From contig JADKIH010000010.1 in NCBI GenBank assembly GCA_016721305.1, positions 1-64,000 on the forward strand: 64,000 nucleotides of DNA, given 5' to 3'. The stretch's first letter is position 1; each line of letters opens with the position of its first letter. Made by a program: the position numbers and the translations under genes. The notes beneath the pieces were generated by a model. That model saw only the letters and a program-made list of their open reading frames with translations. It searched no databases and had not been told where the DNA came from. The stretch is from Bacteroidota bacterium (GTDB lineage Bacteria > Bacteroidota > Bacteroidia > AKYH767-A > 2013-40CM-41-45). Positions 29,862 through 39,714 of this stretch are shown here, in pieces.

Positions 29862-29925
29862 TGATCCCGGCGGGGATCGAACCCACAACCTTCCCGTTAG
29901 TAAACGGGATGCTCTATTGCATTGA
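29862..29925 (-). pseudogene. Decayed tRNA copy (3' half of tRNA-Arg type)
   Basis: Read on the minus strand, the 3' half (T arm and acceptor, through GCCGGGATCA) is identical to tRNA-Arg(TCT) at 30031-30104. The flanking about 25 bp are also nearly the same, so this is a tandem duplicate. The anticodon arm differs (stem TCCCG/CGGGA with an 8-base loop TTTACTAA). The 5' acceptor strand is missing: where GATCCCG should lie there is unrelated sequence. It cannot form an acceptor stem. Confidence 0.75.
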
Positions 29926-30030
29926 ATATGTATGTATGAACGTAAGTAGCATCAATTTCATAATTCTAAATTTTGAATTCAGAATTTTTAAACTTTCAGC
30001 TTTTAACTTTTGGCTTTTGACTTGAAAGAG

Positions 30031-30104
30031 TGATCCCGGCGGGGATCGAACCCACAACCTACTGCTTAGAAGGCAGTTGCTCTATCCAATTGAGCTACGG
30101 GATC
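30031..30104 (-). tRNA. tRNA-Arg (anticodon TCT)
   Basis: A 74-base cloverleaf on the minus strand: acceptor GATCCCG/CGGGATC with discriminator A, D arm containing AGCTCAATTGGATAGAGC, anticodon stem ACTGC/GCAGT around loop CTTCTAA (anticodon TCT), and T arm with GGTTCGATCC. The CCA end is not encoded. Third gene of the cluster. Confidence 0.95.
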
Positions 30105-30191
30105 TGGTTATTAGCAAAGAAACGATAAAAAAAAACCAGATCGGATGAATCTGGGTTTTTTAAGTAGTCAATTTTCTATCTGAAAATTTAG

Positions 30192-30266
30192 TCGGGGTGG
30201 CAGGATTCGAACCTGCGACCTTATGGTCCCAAACCATACGCGATAACCGGACTACGCTACACCCCG
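30192..30266 (-). tRNA. tRNA-Pro (anticodon TGG)
   Basis: A 75-base cloverleaf on the minus strand: acceptor CGGGGTG/CACCCCG with discriminator A, anticodon loop TTTGGGA giving TGG, and T loop GGTTCGAATCC. CCA is not encoded. It lies between tRNA-Ser and tRNA-Arg in one transcription unit. Confidence 0.96.
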
Positions 30267-30314
30267 AAAATATTTTTCTGCCTAGACTCCTGACTTTAGA
30301 GTAAAACAGCTCTG

Positions 30315-30401
30315 CGGTGAGGGAGGGATTCGAACCCTCGGTACACTTTCGCGTACGACAGTTTAGCAAACTGTTCCTTTCGGCCACTCAGGCACCTCAC
30401 C
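30315..30401 (-). tRNA. tRNA-Ser (anticodon GCT)
   Basis: An 87-base tRNA on the minus strand with the long variable arm expected for Ser (GTACGC-GAAA-GTGTAC). Acceptor GGTGAGG/CCTCACC with discriminator G. Anticodon stem ACAGT/ACTGT encloses TTGCTAA, anticodon GCT. First gene of the cluster, about 8 bases from the predicted transcription start. Confidence 0.96.
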
Positions 30402-30415
30402 TCATGCAAGGGCGG

Positions 30416-30446
30416 CAAAGATATAAAAGTGTCCTTTTTGTGCAAA
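30416..30446 (-). promoter_or_regulatory. Consensus promoter of the tRNA-Ser-Pro-Arg cluster
   Basis: On the minus strand: TTTG (30446-30443), exactly 19 bases, then TATCTTTG (30423-30416), a full TTTG-N19-TAnnTTTG match. The start would be near 30409, about 8 bases before the 5' end of tRNA-Ser. Confidence 0.88.
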
Positions 30447-30545
30447 TAGTTGGCTAGTATTTAATTGCACTAAGACTCAGCTTAATAGCTATTTGTTGGG
30501 CTTCGGGCGGACAGATTTTCGCTCAAATTCCGAGAATTCTACTGC

Positions 30546-32268
30546 TTAGAACCAGAAAGTGGATTTATAGTTCGTCGTATTGCCTCGTTCGTCAATTACC
30601 GTGATTTCTACTTTGTGCTCGTTATTCGTCGGCAAAAAGGAAATGTCGGCTGAAATCATATTGTTCTTTTTGTCGTATTCAAATAAAATCCATTTGCCAT
30701 CGACCATGCCTGTGTATGATTTAATTGATGACATATCATCGGTAATCTTGTATTGAATCACAGCACCGCGATAGGAGTTCATGTCAGCCGGAACATAATC
30801 TTTAACGACAGTCGGAGGAACAGTATCCAGAACGATGGTGTAATCGCCAAAAGTCGGAACCTGCGCCGAAAGGAATTTTCCATTCCAAACGCCACCGCGG
30901 CCTTTCAGTTTTTTGTATTGCATAACTTCGGCAATAATGGCCTTCGACTTTAATGAATCAGGAATCGTTGCTTCGGGCTTAATGCCAACGGTAATCGGTA
31001 CATCTAATGCTTCGTACCAACTGCCTACACGGTATGTGTTAGCCAGATACTCCGGCGAATTCATCTCCATGTCGGTATAATAGAAGTCTTGATATACGGC
31101 TCCTGCAGGAATAGCAACGTCAAGCTTTGATTTATGAATAGCCACGCCTTTTGCATTCGTTACTAGCATAGCTTCCGGATCACGGGCCTGCATCGGATTG
31201 TTGTAAAGAGAAGCGTATGTCACGACAGGGAATTCGATGAATGTTGAATTGCCGCTGAAGTCTTTGACGACAAATTTGATATCATGAGAAGCGTCTTCAC
31301 CAAAGTACTGTGTTCCTAAACGAACGGAGTCCTGATACATGTTCAGGTGGTTTCCGGGTAAACGGAATGCGCGTTCAACAGTAAGGCGGTCGCGTACATA
31401 GGTGAGATAGTCGATATGTGCGTTTACTTCTTTCGTGTCGCTGAAATTGAAACGATCGTATTTCCATTCGTAGGCAGGAATATTATCGACGCTCATTTCA
31501 ACCGAGTAAATCCCAAGAGTTGCCATCGAACCTTCCTGGTGATCGATTGCTGCAATTCCGAAGCCGACGTATCCGTAAGCTAAAATGAATGTCGGCGAAT
31601 TAATCATATTGATGCCTTCGGAAGTTTGGATCTCGTACGTCATCGCCGTATCTGTCTTGTTCACGATACCGTTTTCCGGAGTCGGGAAGAGACGGATGGC
31701 TAAAATCTGAGGAGCTTGTGTATCGTTCAAAGGCAATCCAAAAAGGAGGGGATTGATTGGTTCTTCGGTTTTTTCATCGCGGATTTCGAAGTGCAGATGT
31801 GGTCCGCTGGCACCGCCGGTTTTGCCCGCTGTAAGCGATCACCTCGTCTTGTTTTACCTTAAACTGATTCGGTTTGAGATTGTCGTCGATCTCGAATCGC
31901 TGACGTTCGTACTGAATCTTTTTCACGTATTCATTTACCGAACCGGTGAATTTTTGAAGATGTCCGTAAACCGTTACAAAGCCATTAGGATGAGTAACAT
32001 ATAAAGCTCTACCGTAACCATCGGATGAGATCTTAATCCGTGAAATGTACCCTTCGGCAGCGGCCTGAACAGGGCGGCCTTCGGTTTCATAAGTACTCAG
32101 ATCGATACCGGAATGGAAGTGATTATCGCGAATTTCACCGAATACACCTACGACGATAACCGGCGTATCTACCGGCCAATGGAAGTAGTTTTTCGGGTAT
32201 CCCTGGCCCTTCGAAATAGTGATTTGAGAGATCAGCAATAGCAGGAGGAGCAGAAGTCGCTTATTCAT
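30546..32268 (-). CDS. M23-family (LytM/peptidoglycan DD-endopeptidase) metallopeptidase, one frameshift
   Basis: Start placed at ATG 32268, giving a Leu-rich signal peptide (about 1-22). The peptidase domain has the first zinc ligands in HFHSGIDLS (His52, Asp56) and the second in GPHLHFEIRDE after a frame break near 31825, where GGG should be GG; the repaired read is AYSGKTGGASGPHLHF. C-terminal to it are about 400 residues of Ig-like and beta-sandwich regions, a usual layout of large Bacteroidota M23 proteins. It cleaves peptide crosslinks in peptidoglycan in the periplasm, or activates amidases if degenerate, but the ligands look intact. Its upstream side abuts a large word-repeat palindrome. 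Confidence 0.9.
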
Positions 32269-32313
32269 ATGGTGGGGGTTATTTTGCAAAGGAAATAAAT
32301 TTTGGTGTTGTTG

Positions 32314-32650
32314 TTCAAGGTTCAAGGTTCAAAGTTCAAAGTTCAAGGTTGCGAGTTACGGATTACGGGTTACGAGTTACGGGTTACGGGTTACGGGTTA
32401 CGGGTTACGGGTTACGGGTTGCGAGTTGCGGGTTACGGTAAAGCTACTAAGAGCCCGTTAAGTTAATTCTCTTATTGGCAGTATTTGATGAATTTGTAGA
32501 CATTTTTCAGACCACTTATCATTTTATCGAAGGCAAAACGATGTTAAAAGCGCTGAAAACCATGAACCTTGAACCTTGAACCTTGAACCTTGAACTTTGA
32601 ACCTTGAACTTTGAACCTTGAACTTTGAACTTTGAACCTTGAACCTTGAA
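32314..32650. repeat. Large palindromic word element with perfect 35-bp arms (GTTCAAG heptads)
   Basis: Positions 32314-32348 are the exact reverse complement of 32616-32650 (35 of 35 bases), each made of five GTTCAAG/GTTCAAA heptads in the same order of variants. The right heptad array runs further, about 32565-32683. Next to the left arm lies a second array of a different heptad, GTTACGG/GTTGCGA (about 32351-32435). The inner core (32440-32560) is unique sequence. The element sits upstream of the M23 gene start. Confidence 0.9.
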
Positions 32651-32837
32651 CCTTGAACCTTGAACCTTGAACCTTGAACCGTGTAAAAAAAAAGAACCGC
32701 CGACACTCCTGCCGACGGCCCTACCACACGAAAAACATGAACACAAAAACTATATACAAATGAACGACTATCTACTGCTTGTATTGTATGCGTTTGCTCG
32801 AATGACAGTGGGGTGACGGAAGTTTAACAGAGTTTAA

Positions 32838-32904
32838 CGGGTTGCGAGTTGAGAGTTGCGAGTTGCGGTTGCAGGTTGCGGGTTGCGGGTTGCGGGTTGC
32901 GGCG
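32838..32904. repeat. GTTGCGG heptad array upstream of a conserved protein
   Basis: About nine heptads GTTGCGA/GTTGCGG/GTTGAGA in tandem. They end about 33 bp before a TACCTTCG box (32937-32944) and 62 bp before ATG 32966. They are the same word as at 23523 and the complement of 28714-28775. No matching inverse arm lies close by. Confidence 0.85.
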
Positions 32905-32965
32905 AACCCAATCCGCCCCTGCAACCGAAAATTCCGTACCTTCGCCGCACCAAAAATCAACAAAT

Positions 32966-33508
32966 ATGTCATCAATTTCCCTTGGAATGGGTTCAAGAGT
33001 GCGTCATCCGCAGTTTGGGGATGGGGTGGTTGTTCAAATTAAACCGGAAGAATACCTGATCACTTTCATGCAGCATGGTATGCGCGAGATTTCTCGCACT
33101 TACGAGGGTCTGGAAGTGATCGATGCCAACGATGCGGATAATGATCTGGTGAGTTTGGCAGACATCGAGGTGTTGCTGGTGAATACGCTTCGTAAGTTCT
33201 CCGATATTCAGGAGCGCGTTGAAATCGGACAGAAATGGACGGGCGGTGTGATGATACTCAAACCGGGCGATACATCATTAAAATCAAAAGAAGTGCCGAT
33301 CGAGGCCTTCTTCAATAAAATAGTCATGCTTCGTGATCGCTTGCGTGTGTTGGAACAACGCATCAACAGTCACGAAAAATTAACGGAAGAGGATAAGGTC
33401 AATATGCAACAGTATGTTACTCGTTGCTACGGATCACTCACTACGTTCAATGTTCTTTTTAAATATACCACCGATCATTTTGTCGGTGAAAAAGGAAGCC
33501 GCGACTAA
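32966..33508 (+). CDS. Conserved hypothetical protein preceding an ABC-F gene
   Basis: A 180-residue soluble protein. I choose ATG 32966 over longer readings because the sequence before it is the heptad array and a TACCTTCG promoter-like box lies 22 bp upstream. The N-terminus (GMGSRVRHPQFGDGVVVQI) resembles the small SH3-like RHxxFGxGxV motif of DUF3553-type and helicase-associated domains. The rest is helical, rich in Leu, Arg and Glu. It lies 17 bp ahead of the ABC-F gene and is probably co-transcribed. I do not recognise a precise function. The neighbour suggests a link with ribosomes or nucleic acid, but that is inference. Confidence 0.7.
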   Translation: MSSISLGMGSRVRHPQFGDGVVVQIKPEEYLITFMQHGMREISRTYEGLEVIDANDADNDLVSLADIEVLLVNTLRKFSDIQERVEIGQKWTGGVMILKPGDTSLKSKEVPIEAFFNKIVMLRDRLRVLEQRINSHEKLTEEDKVNMQQYVTRCYGSLTTFNVLFKYTTDHFVGEKGSRD

Positions 33509-33524
33509 TCAATAAACGTGGCAA

Positions 33525-35410
33525 ATGAATTTACTCTCGATTGAAAACTTGTCGAAGTCTTACAGCGACAAGGTGCTTTTTAATAATATCAGCTTCGGTA
33601 TTGATCGCGGCGAAAAGGTTGCTTTGATAGCCCGTAACGGCTCCGGCAAAACGACGCTCATGCGCATTCTCGCCGGCAAAGACATTGCCGACAGCGGGAA
33701 CGTGACTTTCCGAAAGGATATTCACGTCGAATACCTCGAACAGGAACCTTATCTCGATCCGACAAAAACCGTTCTCGAAGTGATCTTCGACGACAATAAT
33801 CCGTCAGTGCAACTCATGCGTACGTATGAGTCGTTGCTCGAAAAGGATCAGGAGAATCATACACCGGAATCTGCAGCTGAATTACAGAAAGTAGCTCAAC
33901 AAATCGACGATGCGCACGCCTGGGACTATGAAGTTCGCGTAAGACAGGTTCTTTCGTCGCTTAATATTCACAATTTAGATCAACCTGTTCGCCAATTAAG
34001 CGGTGGACAAAAAAAGCGAATCGCTCTGGCGAAAGCGTTGATTGATCCGGCCGACATCCTGTTAATGGATGAACCTACCAACCACTTGGATGTGGAAATG
34101 GTGGAATGGCTGGAGGATTTTCTGACTCGCTCCCAACTTTCGCTCTTACTCGTTACTCACGATCGTTACTTTTTAGAGAATATCACAACGAAGATCATCG
34201 AGCTCGATGGAGGAAATGTGTATTCGTACGAAGGGAACTATTCTTATTTCCTCGAGAAGAAAGAAGAGCGACAGTACAATGAAGTTCGCGAGCGTGACAA
34301 GGCGCGCAATATCATGCGTACGGAACTCGAGTGGGTACGACGTATGCCAAAAGCACGTGGTACGAAGTCGAAGGCCCGAATGGATGCCTTTCACGATTTA
34401 AAGAAACGCGCAGCCGGTAAGAAGGAAGAAGGAAAGATGGAACTCGACATCAAGATGAATCGCATCGGCGGTAAGGTGATTGAGTTGAAAAAGATTTATA
34501 AGTCGTTCGACGATTTACACATTCTCAAAGGCTTCGATTACACTTTCCGAACAGGTGAGCGAATTGGAATTGTCGGAAAGAATGGTGCAGGGAAGTCGAC
34601 GTTTCTGAATATGCTCGTTGGTACAGAGCAACCCGACTCCGGGAAAATTAATGTCGGCGACACGATTGTTTTCGGTTATTACAATCAGCAAGGATTGGAA
34701 TTGAAAGAAGACAAGCGAGTAATCGAAGTTGTGAAGGATTACGCCGATGTCATCAAATTGAGCGATGGATCGAAAGTTTCGGCCGCTCAGTTTTTACAGC
34801 TCTTCCAGTTCCCGCCGGAAATGCAGTACACGTATGTTTCGAAACTCAGCGGAGGAGAAAAACGACGTTTACACTTACTCACAGTTTTAGTTCGCAATCC
34901 TAACTTCCTCATTCTGGATGAGCCGACGAACGATCTGGATCTGTTGACGTTGGGAATCCTTGAAGAATTTCTCATGCATTATTCCGGATGCTTATTGGTT
35001 GTATCGCATGATCGTTACTTCATGGATAAGCTTGTTGATCACCTTTTCATTTTCGAAGGAACGGGCAATATTCGTGACTACAACGGATCTTACTCTGAGT
35101 ATCGAATTGAGCTCGAAGAGAAAGAAGCTGCGAAGCAGAAAGCTAAGGTTCAGGAGGTCAAGGAAGCTAAAGCTGCTGCCGAATCTTCTCCGAAGAAGAA
35201 ATTCTCATATAAGGAAAAATTGGAGTTTGAGAATCTCGAAAAGACATCGCCAAACTGGAAGCCGAAAAGGCAAAGCTGACAGAATCGCTCAGTAGCGGAG
35301 AGTCAGATCACAATCAGCTTCGGGAATGGTCGGAACGAATGCAGACTATCATTCACGAAATTGACGAGAAATCGATGCGCTGGCTGGAGCTTTCGGAGCT
35401 GATGAGTTAA
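33525..35410 (+). CDS. ABC-F family ATPase (Uup-like), one frameshift near the C-terminus
   Basis: A soluble protein with two ABC domains and no membrane part. The first Walker A is ARNGSGKTT (36-44), with signature LSGGQKKRIALAKAL (about 158) and LLMDEPTNHLD. The ABC-F linker (about 230-310) is rich in Arg/Lys. The second Walker A is GKNGAGKS, with LSGGEKRRLHLL and LILDEPTNDLD. A lost G near 35243 stops the read at KTSPNWKPKRQS; restored, it continues EKDIAKLEAEKAKL to a Uup-type C-terminal coiled coil ending LELSELMS at 35410. The total is about 628 residues. ABC-F proteins act on the ribosome or, for Uup, on branched DNA and ribosome assembly. Confidence 0.92.
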
Positions 35411-35476
35411 TATTTCTTGTTTATAACTATCAGCCTGACTTTAAATCGTCAGATACTTCTTTAGTTTATTTGTATC

Positions 35477-36738
35477 ATGAATCTAAACTTCTTTGGCATC
35501 GGAGAACGCGATAAGGCATTTACCTATATCGACTACCGCCGCTTTATTTTTCCAAGTTTATGATGACGCTTGCTCTGCAGATTCAATTCGTTGTTCTGAA
35601 CTGGCAGGTGTATCAGTTTACGCACGATTATCTTTCGTTAGGCTTGCTTGGTTTGTTTGAAGCCATTCCTGCTGTTGGTCTGGCATTATTCGGAGGCTTT
35701 GTTTCGGATCGAAATGATCGTCGAAAAATATTAGTCATCATCATGGGACTTCAAACTCTCTTGTCGTTGGCATTGTTGGGAATCTCCATCTACTACGAAC
35801 GTTCGGCAGGCATCAGTACGGCCATCCCGTTTTACGTGATCATGTTTTTTGTCGGACTGCTTCGTGCCTTCTATAGTCCTGCTCAATTTCCGTTGATGAC
35901 TCAGCTTGTGCCCCGTGAAGCTTACGCGAATTCGTCGGCATGGAATTCTACATTCTGGCACATCGGCGTAGTTGTCGGTTCGGCTTGCGGAGGTTTGATG
36001 CTTGGTTATTTAGGAGCAACGGTGACGTACTCGACGGTAATTGTCATGTTAGTAATTGCTTTTATTCAGATCGTTAGAATTCCGCCACAGAAAGTGAATC
36101 CGGTTAAAGTAGGCGAGAGTATGGGGCAGAGTATCCGGCAGGGTATCAATTTCGTTTTCAGCAATCAGATGATTTTCGGGGCAATGTTGCTCGATCTCAT
36201 CGCCGTACTATTCGGAGGCGCAACAGCTATGCTGCCGGTATTTGCCAGTGAGATTTTACATGTCGGTGAAAAGGGATTTGGATTCCTGCGGGCAGCGCCG
36301 TTCATTGGCTCTGTCCTGATGGCTCTGTACATGACGAAGCATCCGCCAATGAAATCGGCCGGAAAGAAACTTACTTGCGTAGCCGGCTTTTCCGTTTGTA
36401 TGATTGCCTTTGCTCTCAGCTCGAATTTTTATTTGTCGATGGCGATATTAGCTCTCAGCGGGGCATTTGACAATGTAAGTGTCGTGATTCGTTCTACGAT
36501 TGTCCAATATTTCACACCCGATGACATGCGTGGTCGTGTGTCGTCCGTTAGTACGATGTTTATCAGTTCATCAAATGAAATCGGTGCTTTTGAATCGGGT
36601 TCGGCGGCGAAGCTCATTGGTCTGGTTCCTTCTGTTATTGCGGGAGGAATTATTGCCATCACGTCTGTCGGCGCTTCGATGGTATTTTTACCGAAGCTTC
36701 GGGAATTGGATTTGGATAAGGAGCATCGGGCGCTTTAG
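35477..36738 (+). CDS. MFS transporter (drug/solute efflux-like), one frameshift near the N-terminus
   Basis: ATG 35477 gives NLNFFGIGERDKAFTYIDYRRFIF; a lost base in the TTTTTCC run near 35550 would restore FIFAKFMMTLALQIQ and join it to the long frame. The repaired protein of about 420 residues has twelve predicted hydrophobic segments. The MFS loop motif is GGFVSDRNDRRKI (about 75-88). The overall pattern matches the MFS_3/enterobactin-exporter-like family (FYSPAQFPLMTQLVPRE, DDMRGRVSSV). It likely exports small molecules by proton antiport; substrate unknown. It stands alone, 66 bp after the ABC-F gene. Confidence 0.88.
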
Positions 36739-36739
36739 G

Positions 36740-37619
36740 TTATTTCATATATAAGAATCCGATAAGAATGGTATTCCTGATCATTGGTTTGTTGTACAGG
36801 AATGGATTGTATTCGAGTTCGCTGCTGAGATTTAACGATGAGAAATCAGACAGTTTGTATTGAAATTTGTTTTTTGAGTTAATTTTTATGTAGCCTAGTT
36901 TGATCAGTGGAGCAATTGTCGTCGATTGAAATTTCCAGACAAATTTCCTTCCTATGTTTTCGTAAAAATCAGTTTCCAGCAATAGGCCGAATTCATAAAT
37001 TAGGAGATTTGATTTCCAAAACAATATCGGTCGACTTGATTCCGGAATTTCTTTTTGCCGATCAATAAGCTTTATGGCAGCGGAAGCAATGCTCAGATTT
37101 AGCAAACTTGATTTGGAGATGTTAATCTGACAACCACTGCCGATAATTAATCGAGAAGGAATCATCATTCTCTTTCCGTCGAATTCTTCTTTAAGAAAGG
37201 TGTTTTTGAGTTGGGAAAAAACTATTCGTCAGGGCGGTTTCTCCGGAAGCCTGCACTGAAAGTTTTAGGAGTTTGTTTTTCATCAGATATTTGCATTTGA
37301 TCTTCAGTAAGTCGTCGTCCCGATACCAATAAACCGATTCCTGCTTTGTATATCCTATGTGATAATTTACTTCAAACAGTCGCTCAAGCGTTTTTCTGTG
37401 CATTTTTTTTGAATAAGTAATCTCTGAGTTGAATTGTGTTTGATTTTCGATTTGGTTTCCGACCGGTATTGAAGCAAAAGAAAAAAGGAAGTTGAATTCG
37501 AAACGTTTCTCCACTTTTGTAAGTGTGTCGGATTCTTTTTCAAAATGTCTAATAGATGATTTGACTTCTAATGACAGGAGAATGAGAAGCAAGTTTAGAA
37601 ATCTAATTATTGATCTCAT
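36740..37619 (-). CDS. Putative outer-membrane beta-rich protein, one frameshift
   Basis: Start at ATG 37619 gives the signal peptide MRSIIRFLNLLLILLSLEV. The body has alternating aromatic/polar strands (YHIGYTKQESVYWYRDDDLLK, in short pieces) and a long final part ending IGFLYMK, as in small outer-membrane barrels. The T6 run near 37215 has one T too many; with T5 the halves join as NSFSQLKNTFLKEEFDGKRM. The total is about 293 residues. No family is recognised with confidence. It is the last gene of a four-gene operon with a secreted Cys-rich protein, a propeller-like protein and a thioredoxin-like protein. It overlaps the convergent MFS region by no bases. Confidence 0.6.
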
Positions 37620-37658
37620 CGTGTACTTAGTAAACTTAATGTTGAAAAAATGCACCAA

Positions 37659-38193
37659 TCATTCAATAAAGTTTCTGATTTTATTTTGGATGTATGTCGG
37701 TATTTTCATTCCCGTTTCGTCCAGAAGCTCTTGATATGGGATAACTAAAGAATCGTTTTTGTGAACCACGAGTAAAGCAGGAGTGTGCTTGATGTTAAGA
37801 ACGCTATCTGCATAGTCGTTGCTGAAATAGGTAAGATACTTCTCCGCATTTGGAAGGTTTTTTCTGGTGTAGCTGATGTTTCTTTTTCAGGGAAAATAAA
37901 CCGGAGTCGGAGTGTGTTCCGATGTAGTAGTGAAAATGAGTTTGAGTCTTTATTTTTGTCAGGAAGGCATCTAAAACGTAGAAGCAATTCATGCAACTAA
38001 GATTGTTTTTTAGTACGAAGATCTGTCCTAAGTTATCATTTTCGGTTAGTGTGTCGCCTTCGTAAAATTTGAAAACTTGCGATTGCGCATTCAGATGATA
38101 GCTGCTCAAAAAGCATAAATACATTCCGGAAATTATTGACTTAATGATTAATCCGGTACAGGTGGAATATATACTCTGCGTCGTGGGTTTCAT
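37659..38193 (-). CDS. Exported thioredoxin-like protein with CxxC, one frameshift
   Basis: A membrane-anchor or signal segment (IISGMYLCFLSSYHLNAQ) leads into a thioredoxin-like region: LKNNLSCMNCFYVLDAFL with the redox motif CMNC. A later strand with the expected cis-Pro is IKHTPALLVVHKND. The A6 run near 37855 has one A too many; with A5 the read continues NLPNAEKYLTYFSND to the stop at 37659. The total is about 178 residues. ATG 38193 overlaps the upstream gene by 53 bp; a start closer to the anchor is possible. The role is probably reduction or transfer of disulfides in the envelope, perhaps for the Cys-rich protein encoded two genes upstream. Function inferred from fold and motif. Confidence 0.65.
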
Positions 38194-39343
38194 AATAGGA
38201 GTTCTTTCGTTTTTCGTATTCATCCTTTGGAAGGCAAAGTTTTGTTTGAAAGCTGTCGTCTGAGACAACAAGGAGTCTATTTCCTGAAATCGAAGGTAAA
38301 TAGTCTGACCAGCACGGGATGTTGATAGTGTCGCAGAATTGCCCGGTGAAGTTTAACTTTTGTGGCAGACTATATAAGCCTGTAGTTTCATCGTAAGCGA
38401 TCATCAATCGGTTAGAGTTGAATTCGTGTAAGGGTATAATACCTGCGATAAGCTTATCATCGGGCCCATAGTACAAAGATTCGATTCTGGCGATATTGTT
38501 TGAGTGCTTTTTTAATAACTCGATCAATTCTTTTGGATTGATTTTGTCCGGACTGGTTTCAAATGGAAATTGGTGTACTCCAAAGTTTCCAACACTTTCC
38601 GGTAATGATAATGTAATTATCTCCTTTAAGCTGAAGTCGTACACACGAATTTTATTTCCTGCTGCTTCTGCCAGCGCAATTCGATTTTTTCCAATTGTTA
38701 TATAATGATTTTGTAAATGGGAGAATGCGATTCCAGGGCTTTTGGGGTGTATTGTTTTCTCTATTATTTTTGACTCTGCATTGTAAATACCCAAGCTGAT
38801 GTTTTCCGTACTGTCTAACGGATGGTGATTGTAATAATCCATCAGAAGAAATTTATTTTGACTGATAGGCTCGAAATTAAGGAAAGAGGTTTTTTCGGGT
38901 AGCTTGATTTCACCATGATACATTGATCCGGTTTTTCCTCTTTTTTCAAAGCAGTGTATCTTCAATGTTTTGTCATCTTGCAGAAGAATGAAATTTTCTG
39001 TAGCCGCAAATTCAGGTATGGTTTCAATTTGAATGTTCTGTGGAAGCTTTATTCGGAATGAATCGTTGAGTAGGGTGGTTACATTCATTGTGTGGAAGAG
39101 TAATGTTTTGTTACCGGTTATATTATCGAAATCCGTACAATATGTAATTGTGCTTTCAAAGAAGGAAAACTTCAGCTGAAAATCGAGTGAGTTGATTGCT
39201 GTGTGAAATGTTTCTTCTTTAGTACAAATTAGGCTTTGCGCAAAGCAAGCTGAAGGCTCCTTGCCAATAAGGCAGATGAATAAGCAGAGGTAGAGTACCT
39301 CTGCTTGATGAAGGAAATTAGCGATCGACATATTTGGAATCAT
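38141..39343 (-). CDS. Exported propeller-like protein
   Basis: A 400-residue protein with an N-terminal hydrophobic export signal (about 14-36, ending ACFAQS). The remainder is beta-rich, with repeated blades of about 45-60 residues (for example FLLMDYYNHH, HYITIGKNRIALAEAAGNKIRVYDF, RLLVVSDDS). This pattern resembles the 6-bladed TolB_like/BF3164-type propellers encoded next to small exported peptides in Bacteroidota. It overlaps the upstream small secreted protein by 26 bp and the downstream thioredoxin-like gene by about 50 bp, so the operon is tightly packed. The substrate is unknown. The propeller call rests on pattern only. Confidence 0.6.
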   Translation of the reverse strand: MIPNMSIANFLHQAEVLYLCLFICLIGKEPSACFAQSLICTKEETFHTAINSLDFQLKFSFFESTITYCTDFDNITGNKTLLFHTMNVTTLLNDSFRIKLPQNIQIETIPEFAATENFILLQDDKTLKIHCFEKRGKTGSMYHGEIKLPEKTSFLNFEPISQNKFLLMDYYNHHPLDSTENISLGIYNAESKIIEKTIHPKSPGIAFSHLQNHYITIGKNRIALAEAAGNKIRVYDFSLKEIITLSLPESVGNFGVHQFPFETSPDKINPKELIELLKKHSNNIARIESLYYGPDDKLIAGIIPLHEFNSNRLMIAYDETTGLYSLPQKLNFTGQFCDTINIPCWSDYLPSISGNRLLVVSDDSFQTKLCLPKDEYEKRKNSYYETHDAEYIFHLYRINH

Positions 39344-39677
39344 CGATGTTTACTTCAAGTTCTTTCTTCAAATTGATCTGCCAACTTACTGGGATTACAT
39401 CACCGTAAGTCATAGTGCCTTTTGTTTCGCCTTTGTCGAAACGTTCGAGAACGGCATCCAGAACTTCTTGATAAGTAATGCGGATGGCGCCAATACATCC
39501 AATTTGTGAAAGACAAGGGTTGTGACCAGTGCCACGGCATTCGGTGCGACGAGAGGTGCTCTTCACATAATTGTAGAGGTGATCTTTGCCACCACCTTCA
39601 ACGATGATGACGTGAGCGGAAACTTGAGAGAGAGCAAAGGCGAAGATGCCTAACAATAGCAATAAGTGTTTTTTCAT
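39318..39677 (-). CDS. Small secreted Cys-containing protein, first gene of operon
   Basis: A 119-residue protein with a strong signal peptide (1-21, KKHLLLLLGIFAFALSQVSA). The mature part has three cysteines within 13 residues (TECRGTGHNPCLSQIGC) and a charged C-terminus (VNIDDSKYVDR). I recognise no family. The setting, a small exported Cys-bearing protein followed by a propeller-like protein and a CxxC thioredoxin-like protein, resembles the NVEALAR-peptide loci of Bacteroidota, although the NVEALAR motif itself is absent. It could be a precursor or a redox substrate. A 9-bp palindrome lies upstream (39715-39739). Confidence 0.65.
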   Translation of the reverse strand: MKKHLLLLLGIFAFALSQVSAHVIIVEGGGKDHLYNYVKSTSRRTECRGTGHNPCLSQIGCIGAIRITYQEVLDAVLERFDKGETKGTMTYGDVIPVSWQINLKKELEVNIDDSKYVDR

Positions 39678-39714
39678 GTTTTTTTACTTTATTGGTTTGA
39701 GTGTATATGTTGAA

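Noticed and set aside
30160..30387. A 75-codon frame over the tRNA-Pro and tRNA-Ser genes
   Set aside because: It overlaps two well-formed tRNAs on the same strand and has no protein-like character.
32314..32905. CRISPR array or telomere-like repeat
   Set aside because: Units are 7 bp with no spacers, arrays are inverted around cores, no cas genes are present, and the sites are scattered inside a chromosome.
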